A stretch of 64,000 nucleotides of DNA from Quercus robur (Eukaryota > Streptophyta > Magnoliopsida > Fagales > Fagaceae). The notes beneath the pieces are model-generated. The model had not been told where the DNA came from and made no database searches. It saw only the letters and a list, made by a program, of their open reading frames with translations. The translations under genes and the position numbers were made by a program. Shown piece after piece: positions 11,669 through 23,322 of the stretch. Every line of letters starts with the position of its first letter. The first letter of the stretch is position 1. The stretch spans positions 42,384,327 through 42,448,326 of the forward strand of contig NC_065545.1 in NCBI RefSeq assembly GCF_932294415.1, written 5' to 3'.

Positions 11669-12387
11669 GGAGGAAACCACATTTTCGTCCTTATATTTTC
11701 ACGCGATTCCCACTTTGGTCCCTAACTTTTATTTCCACCATTTTTAGTCCCTATCCTAAAAAACGCGTCTCGTTTTTGTCCCTGCCATTACATCAGAGAC
11801 GGAAAATGCATACGTGGCAAACGGAGTGCACTATTGGCACACTAAAAGCTAACGTGGCCATTAAAATAATAATAATAAATGCCACGTCAGCATCTAAATT
11901 AAAAAAATTAATTTATTAATTTTAACTAAATGAAAAAATTAAAAAAAGATATAAAAACCAAAAATTACATTAATTGAGATCTAAGTATGTTTTGTACAAG
12001 AACAACAAGAACACAAACCCAGATTTAAGAACACCAAATTAAAATCCAAAAATCACAAACCCAAAAACACAAACACAAACCCAGAAACACAAACACAAAC
12101 CCAGCTCAAGCAAGTTGAACCCAGCAAACCCACCTCAAGCATGTTCGAAACCCACAACAACAACGAACCTAATCAACCAACCAACCCTGCAATCTGATAA
12201 CAATTTTAAAATCATTGTACTACACTCAAAACATTACATTTATATATACCTCTTCATCATCACCATAAACTTGAGATAAATACCCCAGCTCTCGAGTACC
12301 TTTATTTCAGAGGTTATATTATTGAAGACCTTTTGTTGGGAAATCTTTCTAACTTAGTTGAACCCAGCAAACCCACCTCAAGCAAAC

Positions 12388-12603
12388 CCAGATCTGATGG
12401 CCATGCTCCTCGCTGACGAGCTCTTCTCTGAAGGAAAGCTCGTTCCACTACAGCTCTCGTCAATCAAACCCCAAGTCAACGATGCCACCATTTCTAAGAT
12501 CAGGTCGCCGAAGTCTCCAAAAACTCGCTGGAGACCCGAGATCTCCAGCACCAACCCGTACCTCTTCTCTCCCAAAGCTCCGAGATGTTCTAGCCATTGG
12601 TAA
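12388..12603 (+). pseudogene. Captured gene fragment in the Mutator-like element
   Basis: The frame encodes a stretch containing 'LLADELFSEGKLVPLQL' and ending near 'PYLFSPKAPRCSSHW'. The 'ADELF..GK..PL' and 'SPKAPRCSSRW' patterns recall, from memory, small uncharacterised plant serine-rich/DUF1645-like proteins; this match is unverified. It is much more GC-rich than its surroundings, lacks a complete gene structure and is preceded by ACCCAGCAAACCCACC-type repeats. An acquired exon fragment is the simplest reading. A downstream (GT-containing) 'ggtaagtcc' at 12599 could be a fossil splice donor. Confidence 0.5.
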
Positions 12604-12670
12604 GTCCTCCACGTCACTGAGCACCGCATTGACTTCTTCGTCTCCTCCACCACTCGCCATTTCATAAATA

Positions 12671-12704
<34 letters not shown>

Positions 12705-13039
12705 CTCTTGCCGATCGATCACGCAAACCTCCATTTATCAAGCCCTAGAATTCAGAGAGAAGAAAATGAAATATGGGTTTATGGGTTTCTCATTGAATGG
12801 GGCTTACTGGGTTTTTGAGATTTGATTGTGATGAGGGTTTGATCACTTTGATGGATTTTTGGGGTTTGATTTTGGTCTATGGGTTCCTTTTTTCTTTTTT
12901 CTTTTTTTTTTTTGGTTTGTAATGAATTTATGGGTTTCTCATTGAATGGGGTTTAATGGATTTCTGGAATTTGATTTTGATGAGGGTTGAATTCGTGTGA
13001 AGAATTTGGGTGGGTTGGAGAAATTGTGCAATCTGTGGA

Positions 13040-14160
13040 GTTTGGCAGAAGTTTTGGTGGATGTTTGGTAGAGATTTTGTGGCAATGGCAATGGTTTTTG
13101 TGCAATCTGTGGTTTTTGGTTTTCAATTTTGAGATCTTAGGACTAGGTTGGTGTTCTTGTTCAAGATACTTTTAGATCTTAATTCATGTGAATTTTTATT
13201 TTTATTTTTGTTTTGATTTTTTTTTATTTAGTTAAAATTAATAAATTAATTTTTTAAATTTAGATGCTGACGTGGCATTTTTTAATGCCAAATAACAATT
13301 TTTATTTTATTTTAATGGCCACGTCAGCTTTTAGTGTGTCAACAGTGCACTCCATTTGTCATGTGTGCATTTTCCGTCTTTGATGTAAAGGTAGGGACAA
13401 AAACGAGAAGCTTTTTTCAGGATAGGGACTGTTAGGACATATGTGATTCACTTGTTAGGAACATATGTCACTATTTTATGTAATTGGCTAATCCTTTGAC
13501 AAAATGCACTTTACTTGTATTTGGGTAGATCTAGGATGTGTTTAATACTTCAAGAAATTGTATTTCAAGATCAAGTATTAAAACCATGCAAGTCTGTCCA
13601 AGTTTGGCAGAAGTTTTGGTGGATGTTTGGTAGAGATTTTGTGGCAATGGCAATGGTTTTTGTGCAATCTGTGGTTTTTGGTTTTCAATTTTGAGATCTT
13701 AGGACTGGGTTGGTGTTCTTGTTCAAGATACTTTTAGATCTTAATTCATGTGAATTTTTATTTTTATTTTTGTTTTGATTTTTTTTATTTAGTTAAAATT
13801 AATAAATTAATTTTTTAAATTTAGATGCTGACGTGGCATTTTTTAATGCCAAATAACATTTTTTTTTATTTTAATGGCCGCGTCAGCTTTTAGTGTGTCA
13901 ACAGTGCACTCCATTTGTCATGTGTGCATTTTCCGTCTTTGATGTAAAGGTAGGGACAAAAACGAGAAGCTTTTTTCAGGATAGGGACTGTTAGGACATA
14001 TGTGATTTACTTGTTAGGAATATATGTCACTATTTTATGTAATTGGCTAATCCTTTGACAAAATGCATTTTACTTGTATTTGGGTAGATCTAGGATGTGT
14101 TTAATACTTCAAGAAATTGTATTTCAAGATCAAGTATTAAAACCATGCAAGTCTGTCCAA
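13040..14160 (+). repeat. Tandem duplication, about 560 bp x 2
   Basis: The segment from 'tttggcagaagttttgg' to 'catgcaagtctgtccaa' occurs at about 13040-13601 and again at about 13602-14160 with only a few differences. Each copy contains part of the right arm of the Mutator-like element followed by the first 170 bp of the LTR, so the duplication happened after LTR insertion. Confidence 0.9.
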
Positions 14161-15016
14161 GATTCAAGCTGAAGAAATGTTGTTCATTAAAACTCGACAG
14201 CTAGCTCGACAGTTAGCTATCTATCGAGACCTGTAGAGCTGTTCAGCCTCGTGGCTTGACAGCAACTCGACAAATAGGATATCTATCGAGGTTTATGAAA
14301 AACAGAATTCCAGTTCTATTTTGACTCTAATCCATGCTTATGTGTTTGAGTTTTCTTTTCTCACAACTCTAGACATATAAAAGGATTATTTTAAGAGCCG
14401 TCAAAGTGTTCACAAGTTGCATAAGTGTTGAGCAAAGTTTGTTCATGCAAATTGTGACCGGAGATAGAATTTGTCCTAGTTCATCTTTTTTGTGAAGAAG
14501 TTGTTGTGTTTGTGCACCATAGGATTTTGTGACCAAGCATCTTCTTGATCTTCATCGTTGGGATGAACTGAAGAATTTTACAGCCAACAACCTTCTCTAG
14601 TTAGTGATTGAAGTCACGTACTGGGATCTGCGCAATTAGTTAGTCACGTACTTGAGAGCTGTGCATCAAAAGGAGAAATTGTCACTACAGAACAAGTCCA
14701 ATTAGGTATTGGGGTAAGAGTTCAACTGTAGGTTGGTTTAAGGTACTGGGATTCCTTTACTTGTAACCGCTTGTTCGGATAATAATGGAATTTTGGGAGT
14801 GGTGACCTGAAAATCACCTGGTGGGGTTTTTGTCTTGTTGGTTTTCCCCATTCGTAAGCAAATCACCGTGTCAAGTTTATTTTTCACTGCATACTTAGTT
14901 TATTGGTGATTTGTTTGTGCTACCACGCGTTTGCATGTTAATTAACTTAATTAATTCACTAGGCTAAATTAATTGGTTAATTTATCACAATGGGTCAATA
15001 CGTTTTTGGCCTATCA
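13989..15016 (+). mobile_element. Solo LTR (retrotransposon fossil)
   Basis: A 1,028-bp unit beginning TGTTAGGACATATG and ending GGCCTATCA, i.e. TG...CA, with a 5-bp target duplication GGGAC (13984-13988 and 15017-15021). It has no internal retrotransposon region, so it is a solo LTR left by recombination. An extra copy of its first 170 bp at 13430-13601 comes from the local tandem duplication. Family is probably Ty1-copia or gypsy, undetermined. It is younger than the Mutator-like element it sits in. Confidence 0.8.
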
Positions 15017-15108
15017 GGGACTAAAAGCGGTGGAAATAAAAGTTAGGGACCAAAGTGAAATCGCTTGAAAATATAGGGACGAAAATGTGGTTTTCGCCAT
15101 AAATAAAT

Positions 15109-15885
15109 AAAGGGGAAAGAGATTGAAGAGAACTGGTGAAAAAGGAAAAAGAGAGTGGAAAGAGAGATAGAGATCGAGAATTGTTGGGATAGAGAGATAG
15201 TGAAGAAAAAAGAAAGTGATAAAATTGAAGGGGGTGATGGTCGGTTGAATGTGTGGTGGGGATAATGTGAGGAAAAATAGATAGGGAAGTGGGTTGTATT
15301 GAATGGAGGGAAATAAAGTGGGGGGGGGGGGGGGGGGGAATAATTAAAAACAAAAAAGAGATAGAAGGAAAAGTATGTCAATTATAATGTATGTAATGGA
15401 TATTAATAAATACAATTTTTTATTTTTGGAACTTTTTATGTAATGAATGTCAATTATAATGAATTTTTATTTTTATTTTTATTTGTAAAATATATTTATA
15501 AGAAACAATTAATTCTTTTTTTTACTATAGTCGTACTAATAATATAGTCATACTAATAAAGTTGGTTGAATGTGAGAAAATGCATTCTACATAATCTACA
15601 CTTCTTCAAACTTATTCAACATAATCATTTTTCAATAAAAGTTTCAGCATAATACCTTACCCAATTTTTTAGAATAACACTTGACTAGGATATATCATTC
15701 AAAATGCATTATGTTGAAGCATCTTTAAGGAATAGATTTCAATCACCTTATAACTAAATATTTGAATTGTCTATTATTTATAACTGGTGACACAACAATT
15801 TATAAGTTTAATGTAAAAAAAACTCGTATTACATTTATCACTATTCATAGAAGTTACCTAAAATAAAAACAGACCACACAAACCA
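15109..15885. other. Purine-rich then AT-rich spacer
   Basis: No gene. GA-rich sequence (15110-15360) includes a 19-base G run (15320-15338). The opposite-strand frames here are low-complexity only. Confidence 0.5.
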
Positions 15886-15889
15886 AATG

Positions 15890-16870
15890 TCCATAATGTT
15901 AAAGAAAAATCCTAAATCCCCTCCATGTAAATGCTACAGATACATCATTTAGGAGAGTTTGTTCAATAAAATAAGGATTTCCCTCTATTCCAATAGAAAA
16001 ATCCGCAATGCCTAAGACGTGCTTTGCTAAGAGATGGGCTGGCCTATTGCCAAGCCTACGGACATGAGAAAACTCCACGCTCCGAAAGTCATGAAGGGAA
16101 GAAAGGACACCATACACTATAGCAGCAACAGATGCAGGGGGAGGGGCCAATTCCTTTAAAGCATTGATCAAGTTCAGTGAGTCGCTCTCAAGGAGAATGT
16201 CATGGATAAGTAAGTCTTTTGCAAACTGTACACCTGCCTCCAAAGCTTTGGCTTCCACCTCCATAGCTCCAAGAGGAGCTTTAATTATTTTACTAAAAGC
16301 TCCAACCACACAGCCCTCTGCATCACGGACTGGTATCCCAATCCCAGCAGTTTTTTGTGCTCCAAAACCGCTCCGTCAACATTTATTTTGTAATGCCGAG
16401 GGGGTGGAGGGGTCCAGTTCTCGATCAAAACTGGTCTTTGCTCTTCCACCTTCATGCAACAGGTTTGATACTCTTGCAAATAATCCATTGCTCCATGAAC
16501 CACAGCACTGCAATTCTTTACCTTGCCCCCAACTCTGTGTTCATTTCTGTTCTGCCATATGGCCCAGGCCACCATGATCACCTTTTCAACCCGATTCTGA
16601 TCCCACTATTCTACCATAACAATGAACCACAGTAAGTCCACAAAGGATAAGAGGGGCCAAGCATGGTTTCTGGGGAAGAGCTTCGAAGTAGCCCAAATTT
16701 CTTGGGTACGGCAGCAGCTCCAGAAAAGGTGACCCGTGGACTCCTCGTGAGCCTGGTAGCTCCAGAGTGGCCTTTGTTTTGCTTCAGCCAAAAACCAGCG
16801 TGTTCCACACGCCTAAAGTCATCTCTTTCTACAAGCTGGCAAGATAAGCTCATTTAGAGCTTTGATAAGG
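15890..16870 (-). mobile_element. 3' fragment of an L1-type LINE (zf-RVT and RNase H)
   Basis: Read on the minus strand, in order: a reverse-transcriptase zinc-binding-type segment ('ESTGHLFWSCCRTQEIW', about 16690-16740), a 'WAIWQNRNEH' linker (about 16530-16570) and an RNase H-like domain (RVT_3 type) with 'KINVDGAVLE', 'LLESDSLNLINAL' and 'HVRRLGNRPAHLLAKH' (15930-16420). At least two frame changes separate these parts. The upstream endonuclease and reverse transcriptase are missing, so it is a 5'-truncated dead insertion. Its 5' edge lies about 100 bp before CYP82 copy 2. Confidence 0.85.
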
Positions 16871-16975
16871 TGTGGGCTGGACCCACGGGGCTATGATGCA
16901 CCCAACAATGAATAGATAAACATAAAGGATTCTCACAAAAGGTATCCAGAGGAGTCCCTGCAACCTGATCCTAAA

Positions 16976-18410
16976 ATCGATTTTCTTCCACTGTCCCTAA
17001 ATTCTGCTACCATAGCTGGACTTTTAGCCATAATTCTTTTCTCCTACTATCTTCTAAAGAGGTCCAGAGTTGGCCTAGCCAAAACAGCACCAATTCCTGC
17101 TGGTGCATGGCCTGTAATTGGTCACCTTCCTCTGTTGGGAGCAACTCAGACTCCCCACATCACTTTGGGAGCCATGGCCGACAAGTATGGACCACTTTTT
17201 ACAATCAAGCTTGGATTGCACCCTGCTTTGGTGTTGAGCAGTTGGGAGATGGCTAAGGAGTGCTTCACCACCAATGACTTGGCCGTGTCCTCGCGGCCCA
17301 AACTAGTTGCCGTAGAACACTTGTGCTATAACTACGCTGTGTTTGGCTTTGCACCCCATGGTCCCTATTGGCGTGAATTGCGTAAAATAACCACTTTAGA
17401 GCTACTATCTAATCGCCGGCTTGAGATGCTTTCCCACATTAGAGTCTCCGAAGTTGAGAACGATATAAAAGATTTATACAAACTTTGGTTCAAGAAAAAG
17501 AACGGGTCAGGCTTGATTTTGGTGGAGTTGAAGCAATGGTTTGGGGATATGAACCTCAACGTGATTCTTAGGATGACTGCTGGAAAGAGGTACTTTGGTA
17601 CTAGTGATGGGGTTAATGAAGAAGAGGCTCGGCGTTGCCAAAAGGCCTTGGGGGACTTCATTCATCTTTTGGGGTTGTTTGTGGTGTCCGATGCTATTCC
17701 TTTCCTTGGGTGGTTAGATTTCGGTGGACTTGAAAAGGCCATGAAGAAAACTGCAAAGGAATTGGATGGAATTCTTGGGGAATGGTTGGAAGAGCATAAG
17801 CGAAAGAGAGCTTCATCTGAGAATAAAGGGGAGGAAGATTTCATGGACATAATGCTCTCTGTCCTTGATGGTGCTGAGATTGAAGGTTACGATGCTGATA
17901 CAATCAACAAAGCCACATGTTTGGTACGTTTTCTCTTCACTTCTTCGCGAAGTTTTGTAGCTTTTGCGCAAGGGGCCTTGCTTGAACATGTTCCAAGCAA
18001 GGCGGCTCTCAAATGCAGGGCATACCAAAAATAATCACCTCAAAATTGACTTTTTACTTGCAACTGAAACATTTTTGTTAAAATACTTAGATAAAACTAA
18101 AATAGAAGGAACAATGAATAGTATTAAAAAGTGTAGTGAGAATTGTAGCAAAAATTAATAAATTAAATAGTAAAAAAAACTAGTTTTAATCCAATGCTAA
18201 ACGCACATTAAATCTCATAAATCATATTCAAACCAAATTAAGGGCGCTAGGCAGCCCATTCCTTTACCCATTCTTACAAATGATTAGTCATTTACGCGTT
18301 TCGCTGAACCTTCCCTTCTAGTTAATATACGACATTTCCTTAAATAGTAGATGAATAGTTTTTTTTTAGGCCTTGCACTTTAAAAAACAAAGAAGTGTAT
18401 TGCAAATATA

Positions 18411-18441
<31 letters not shown>

Positions 18442-19263
18442 GTATGTATGTATTAATTATAAAATCCAACCATGTAATGTCTTACTTCAATGTAACAATT
18501 TGCCGTGTTACAGTATTTTGTATTGCCTCATGTATATAACTATGCTTCTTTGCTTTTCCTTACAAGCTGGAGCTCCAAAACATAGGAAATTTTTTGCTTT
18601 ACATTTGCATTCTAACAAAAGGTATGCACTTTGCAGAGTATTGTTGCTGGAGGCAGTGACACTAGCACAGTTACTCTAACTTGGACAATAGCGTTATTGC
18701 TAAACAACCGCCATGTGTTGAAGAAGGCCCAAGATGAGCTTGATGTCCAAGTGGGCAGGGAAAGAATTGTAAACAAATCAGACATCAGTAAGCTAGTCTA
18801 TCTCCAAGCCATAGTTAAAGAGACATTACGTTTGTATCCCGCAGCTCGACTATCAGGACCACGTGAATTCACTGAGAATTGCATTATAGGTGGTTACCAT
18901 GTTCCAAAAGGCACTCGATTAATCACAAACATATGGAAAATCCAAACAGATCCACTCATTTGGTCAGACCCATTAGAGTTCAAGCCCGAAAGATTTCTCA
19001 CCACCCACAAGAATGTTGATGTTAGGGGTCAAAATTTCGAATTGCTCCCATTTGGAAGTGGTAGAAGAGTATGTCCTGGAATATCTTTTGCCCTTCAAAT
19101 GGTTCACTTAGCATTGGCTAGTTTTCTACACATGTATGATATCTCAATTCCCTCAAATGCAAAGGTTGATATGACTGAGACAATTGGTCTCACAAACAGC
19201 AAAGCCACCCCACTTGAAGTTCTCATCAGACCTCGCCTACACCTTCCAAGCTTTATGGATTAA
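16976..19263 (+). CDS. CYP82-family cytochrome P450 (copy 2, start codon ATC)
   Basis: Haem-thiolate monooxygenase of the CYP82 family, normally ER-anchored and acting in specialised metabolism; the substrate cannot be told. Two exons: 16976-17923 and 18637-19263 (524 codons), phase-0 intron of 713 bp. Exon 1 carries the membrane anchor, a hinge '[17 protein letters not shown]' and the helix C region '[11 protein letters not shown]'. Exon 2 carries the I-helix 'AGGSDTS', K-helix 'KETLR', 'KPERF' and the haem loop '[10 protein letters not shown]' (Cys about residue 462). There are no internal stops. Oddity: the codon aligned with the ATG of copy 3 is ATC (16976-16978), and the next in-frame ATG is at 17174 (codon 67), past the anchor. 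The LINE scrap upstream may have displaced its promoter. It could be expressed from a non-AUG start, be a fresh pseudogene, or be a base-call error. Confidence 0.8.
18018..18212 (-). mobile_element. MITE-like segment in intron of CYP82 copy 2
   Basis: Read on the minus strand it shows the family B pattern: 'gcgtttagcattgg' at the start, then 'tttttgctacaattctcac' and 'tactattcattg', as in 10864-11031 and 29430-29630. Ends are approximate. It explains part of the extra intron length relative to copy 3. Confidence 0.4.
18413..18441. repeat. (TA)n/(T)n microsatellite in intron
   Basis: Alternating TA followed by a T run within the intron of CYP82 copy 2. Confidence 0.8.
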
Positions 19264-19455
19264 AGACTACCTAATATAATTCATGTGCAGGTCTAAGAAT
19301 TGTGATTTGATCAAAATTTGCCATGATTTGTCTATACTTTGTTACTGGGTGTGCCATTTTGCAGGACACTATGAGTTTGCTATTGTGAAATGGAAATAAC
19401 AATGCCTAATAATTGGGAGAAAACGGTTATTTCTCCACCTTCATTATGTTGGGTT

Positions 19456-20104
19456 ATTCAGACATAAATAGATTTGAGTTTTTTCAATCTCATCCTCCAA
19501 AGAGAGATTTTTTCATAAGAAATCGAAATTTCTATACACCATAGAATGTTGAATCTTGGGCTTCACATTTTATGCATGAACAAATAATTAACTACAATCG
19601 TGTTGTTTTTAAATTAAATTAAGTTAGCACTACCATTCAATATGTTGTATCATAATCTAACACAAACTAAGAAGATTTTTCTCAAAAATAAAAAAAAAAT
19701 AAAAAGATAAAGTTTTTTTTTTTTTTTGAAATCAAGGTGATTAGAGCAGCGCAGGTGGTCGCAGGAATAATTGCCTCCTAAACTTAGTCACCCTAAAAGA
19801 AGTTCATTCCCTTTTAAACTACACGCTTGTGTTGCAAGTTTTACCCCTAATCGACAGGAGAAAGTATGTTAAATTACCGATTATCCTAAAAGTTTAAACT
19901 ATTGAGATATTATAAATTTAATCATTTAAACACATGTTTCTAACAAAGTATCTTATAAGTCTGACCTCTGAAATATCTCTCCCCGTCTCTACTTTGTTTT
20001 AAATTCCATTTTGATGGCCGTTTTGGATTCATTAGTTAATTGTAGGGCAGTCAAATTCCTTAATAATTATCTTCTTTAAGTTGCATCTTGAACATTTCAA
20101 TTTG
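19456..20104. other. Intergenic, nothing recognised
   Basis: AT-rich with A and T runs near 19685-19730. No supported gene, repeat family or RNA. Confidence 0.5.
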
Positions 20105-20805
20105 AACTTATCATGTTACAAACTTGATTCAAATTATAGTGTCATGGAATTTGCCAATCACAAAACATCAACATATAATATAACAATTTTTTTTTTGTTT
20201 TACATGCAAGATATATATTCATTGCATTCACATGAATCACATGTTCTTTTGATTTAGGGCATAGCCCTCCCACTTTTGTCAAAAGAATAAATTTAAAGAC
20301 AATTTTTTCCACAACTTGCTAAAGTGATAGGTTGTGAGTGGTGAAATTAAAAATGATATTAATGATGGGTTCATATATACGTGATATCTACCGCTCAGAA
20401 CTTGCGGCTCAAAACTCTACATGAAAAGGTTGTGTTCTCCTACTCTTTGGAGGGCCAACTTATCACATTACAAACTTGATTCAAATTATAATGTCATGGA
20501 ATTTGCCAATCACAAAACATCAACATATAATATAACTTTTTTTTTTTTTACATGCGAGATATATATTCATTGCATTCTCATGAATCACATGTTCTTTTGA
20601 TTTAGGGCATAGCCCTCCCACTTTTGTCAAAAGAATAAATTTAGAAACACAATTTTTTCTACAACTTGCTAAAGTGTAGGTTGTGAGTGGTGGAATTCAA
20701 AATGATATTAATGATGGGTTCATATATACGTGATATCTACCACTCAGAACTTGCGGCTCAGAACTCTACATGAAAAGGTTGTGCTCTCCTACTCTTTGGA
20801 GGGCC
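20105..20805 (+). repeat. Tandem duplication, about 350 bp x 2
   Basis: Copy one (20105-20456) and copy two (20457-20805) both run from 'aacttatca(t/c)(g/a)ttacaaacttg' to 'ctactctttggagggcc' with scattered substitutions and a T-run length change. No coding capacity. Confidence 0.9.
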
Positions 20806-20923
20806 CTCCTTTGCTGTTTTACGACAATTTATTGTTGCTTATGTTTTTTTTCTTCCCCTAGTGGGTTAATAATTTTGTTTCCTTTCATTAAAAAGGGAAA
20901 GTAAAAAAATTTGACATATATCT

Positions 20924-21249
20924 TGTGGGTCTCGGCCCTCAATTAGATATTGTTCGCTTTGGGATGGGTAAGGATCGACTTACGTCCCACCCGCACGAAT
21001 TTGCTCAATCCCACATGGGGGAGAGACGCCTCCCACCTGGGGGAGAGACGCCTCCCACCCTTGCCTTATAAGCCTTTGCTCTCCTACGGTACACCCTTCC
21101 TTAGGCCAAAGGCTTATAAGGCAAAGATGGGAGGCGTCTCTCCCCGATGTGGGATTGAGCAAATTCATGTGGGTGGGACGTAGGTCGATCCTTACCCATT
21201 CCAAAGCGAACAATACCTGATTGAGGGCCAAGACGAAAGTCCTCCCACA
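20924..21249. mobile_element. Long hairpin (foldback) element
   Basis: Arms of about 150 bp: 'ggccctcaat(t/c)ag(a/g)tattgttcg', 'gggtaaggatcgac', 'ttgctcaatcccacat' and 'gagacgcctccca' on the left are mirrored on the right. The loop is about 30 bp around 21095. The left arm has an extra short copy of 'ggggagagacgcctccca'. GC content is higher than in the flanks. Probably a non-autonomous DNA transposon; no clean target duplication found. Confidence 0.7.
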
Positions 21250-21344
21250 TATCTTTTTTTAGAAACAAACACACACTACACACTTAAGAGGGAGAGAAAA
21301 AATTGATAGGTATCTAACTAGAGGCAAAACACTCTGTCATTTAA

Positions 21345-22150
21345 ATATATGCCACACAAGTCAATTAGAAAGAAAATGATATATCATGGAATGATATTTA
21401 TACAAAACAAGTAGATGACTGAGAAAAGTACTTGAGATTGTTTCAAACAAAAGAAAGAAAAAACCAAAATGGATGCCCACATAGAGTCTGGACTTCACAG
21501 CGCTAGCGTTCAGTGCAGACCCTACAATTTCAATCATCATTTGTTTCAGAATATATATTTAAATATAAACCACACAAGTCTATTAGAAAGAAAATGATAT
21601 ATCATGGAATAATATTTATACAAAACAAGTAGATGACTCAGAAAAGTATTAGAGATTGTTTCAAACAAAAGAAAGAAAAAACCAAAATGGATGCCCACAT
21701 AGTGTCTGGACTTCACAGTGCTAGCGTTCAGTGCAAACCCCACAATTTCAATCATCATTTGTTTCAGAATATATATTTAAATATAAGCCACAAAAGTCTA
21801 TTAGAAAGAAAATGATATATCATGGAATAATATTTATACAAAACAAGTAGATGACTCAGGAAAGTACTAGAGATTGTTTCAAACAAAAAAAAGAAAAAAA
21901 CCAAAATGGATGCCCACATAGAGTCTGGACTTCGCAGTGCCAGCGTTCAGTGCAAACCCCATAATTTCTATCATCATTTGTTTCAGAATATATATTTAAA
22001 TATAAGCCACACAAGTCTATTAGAAAGAAAGTGAGATATCATGGAATAATATTTATACAGAACAAGTAGATGACTCAGAAAAGTACTAGAGATTGTTTCA
22101 AACAAAAGAAAGAAAAAACCAAAATGAAAAGTACTAGAGATTGTTTCAAA
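21345..22150 (+). repeat. Tandem array, 218-bp unit, about 3.7 copies
   Basis: The anchor 'gtagatgact' recurs at 21411, 21629, 21847 and 22066 (periods 218, 218, 219). Units share 'accaaaatggatgcccacat' and 'ggacttc(a/g)cagtgctagcg'. The last unit is cut short and its first bases are repeated again at 22129-22150. Copies differ by only a few substitutions. Confidence 0.9.
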
Positions 22151-22159
22151 CAATTGTTA

Positions 22160-23004
22160 ATAAATTATATTATAAAAATTTTGGTACAATTTTTATGGAA
22201 AATATTAAAAGTTGTCAACAAAATTAACAATTTTTTTTTTTTTCTTATAAAATGTTTCTAAAAAAAGTTTCTAAACCAATGCACTTAGAACATACTTTAA
22301 CATATCCGTAAGTAATTTATCTACTCTTATATGTCTCCTGTAGCAATTGTAGAAAATCACAAACAGGAAAAAAAAAATATATATATATATATATTCAGAT
22401 CTTCTAAATTTCCTAGGGTACTCTACCAATAGATTTCCTCAAATCCTAATCACCATTTTATGATTTAAGGGTCTAAATTCTATCATGTGTGCATTCGACT
22501 AACAATAATCTTAATTGTTTTATTTGCAATATTATTTTATTATTTTAAGAATATTGTTAATGGAATGCTAACATGGCAAAATTTAAACTATTAAATTATT
22601 AAAGAATTGTTAAAATTTAAGGAAATCTAAAAGATATGAATCCAAAAAAAAAAAAAAAAATCATACGTAAAGCAAGATTTATGATTGTGATTGACGTTAT
22701 CATGCTTGGGACTTAATGCAATCACATTGGGGTCTCTTGCTAGCTGTTTCTTAAAGTAGAAAAATGATACCGAAATTCTTTTTATTTATTTTTAAAAATT
22801 TTTATGTTTTGATAACTGAAATAAAGGAAAGCAGTACTTTGAAAAGTAAGAAAAAATTAATAGATCAAATAAATAAATAAAATATTTTACTAAAGTGAAA
22901 AAAATAAAGTATAGAATAATGAATAAAAAGTGATTGACTAAAATACAAAAAATAAGATTCTCAAAAAAAAAATACAAAAAATAAATAAATTTTTATCTTG
23001 AAAC

Positions 23005-23036
<32 letters not shown>

Positions 23037-23322
23037 ATTAGAGAGACTAATTTAATTGCTCTTTATCTTAGAATCCTTTCTATTGTGTTGTCCATAGAAA
23101 ATTTTGACGATAAGATTGTGATTGCTACTTGGTAGTATATCGTTAAACAATCAATTGTGCTTTTCATGTCTAATAACGGGGAAGAAAATAAAGAAAAAAG
23201 ACAAAGGAAGGAAAAACTAAGGAGATATTTTCTTACCTAACCTATCAGTATCAATCAAATAGATGTTGTATATCTTATCTAGTTTTTCCTCTAATATTCT
23301 CGTAACTTACAAAAGAGAGTAA
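22160..23322. other. AT-rich intergenic spacer
   Basis: Only microsatellites are visible: (AT)n at 22377-22393, (CA)n(TA)n at 23007-23035, and A runs. No gene. Confidence 0.5.

Larger units (their letters stand above)
11669..15098. mobile_element. Mutator-like element with gene-like cargo (Pack-MULE type)
   Basis: Left TIR starts GGAGGAAACCACATTTTCG; the right end mirrors it (CGAAAATGTGGTTTTCGCC). The similarity continues for about 250 bp through 'gtccctaacttttatttcca' and 'gctgacgtggca' blocks. A 9-bp duplication ATAAATAAA flanks it (11660-11668, 15099-15107). No transposase is visible. The interior holds a GC-richer, codon-like segment (12390-12603), and the right arm is interrupted by a solo LTR and a 560-bp tandem duplication. 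Confidence 0.85.

Noticed and set aside
15021-15381. Frames of about 110 codons on the minus strand
   Set aside because: Translation of GA-rich low-complexity sequence and a G run; product is Pro/Phe/Ser-rich without domain.
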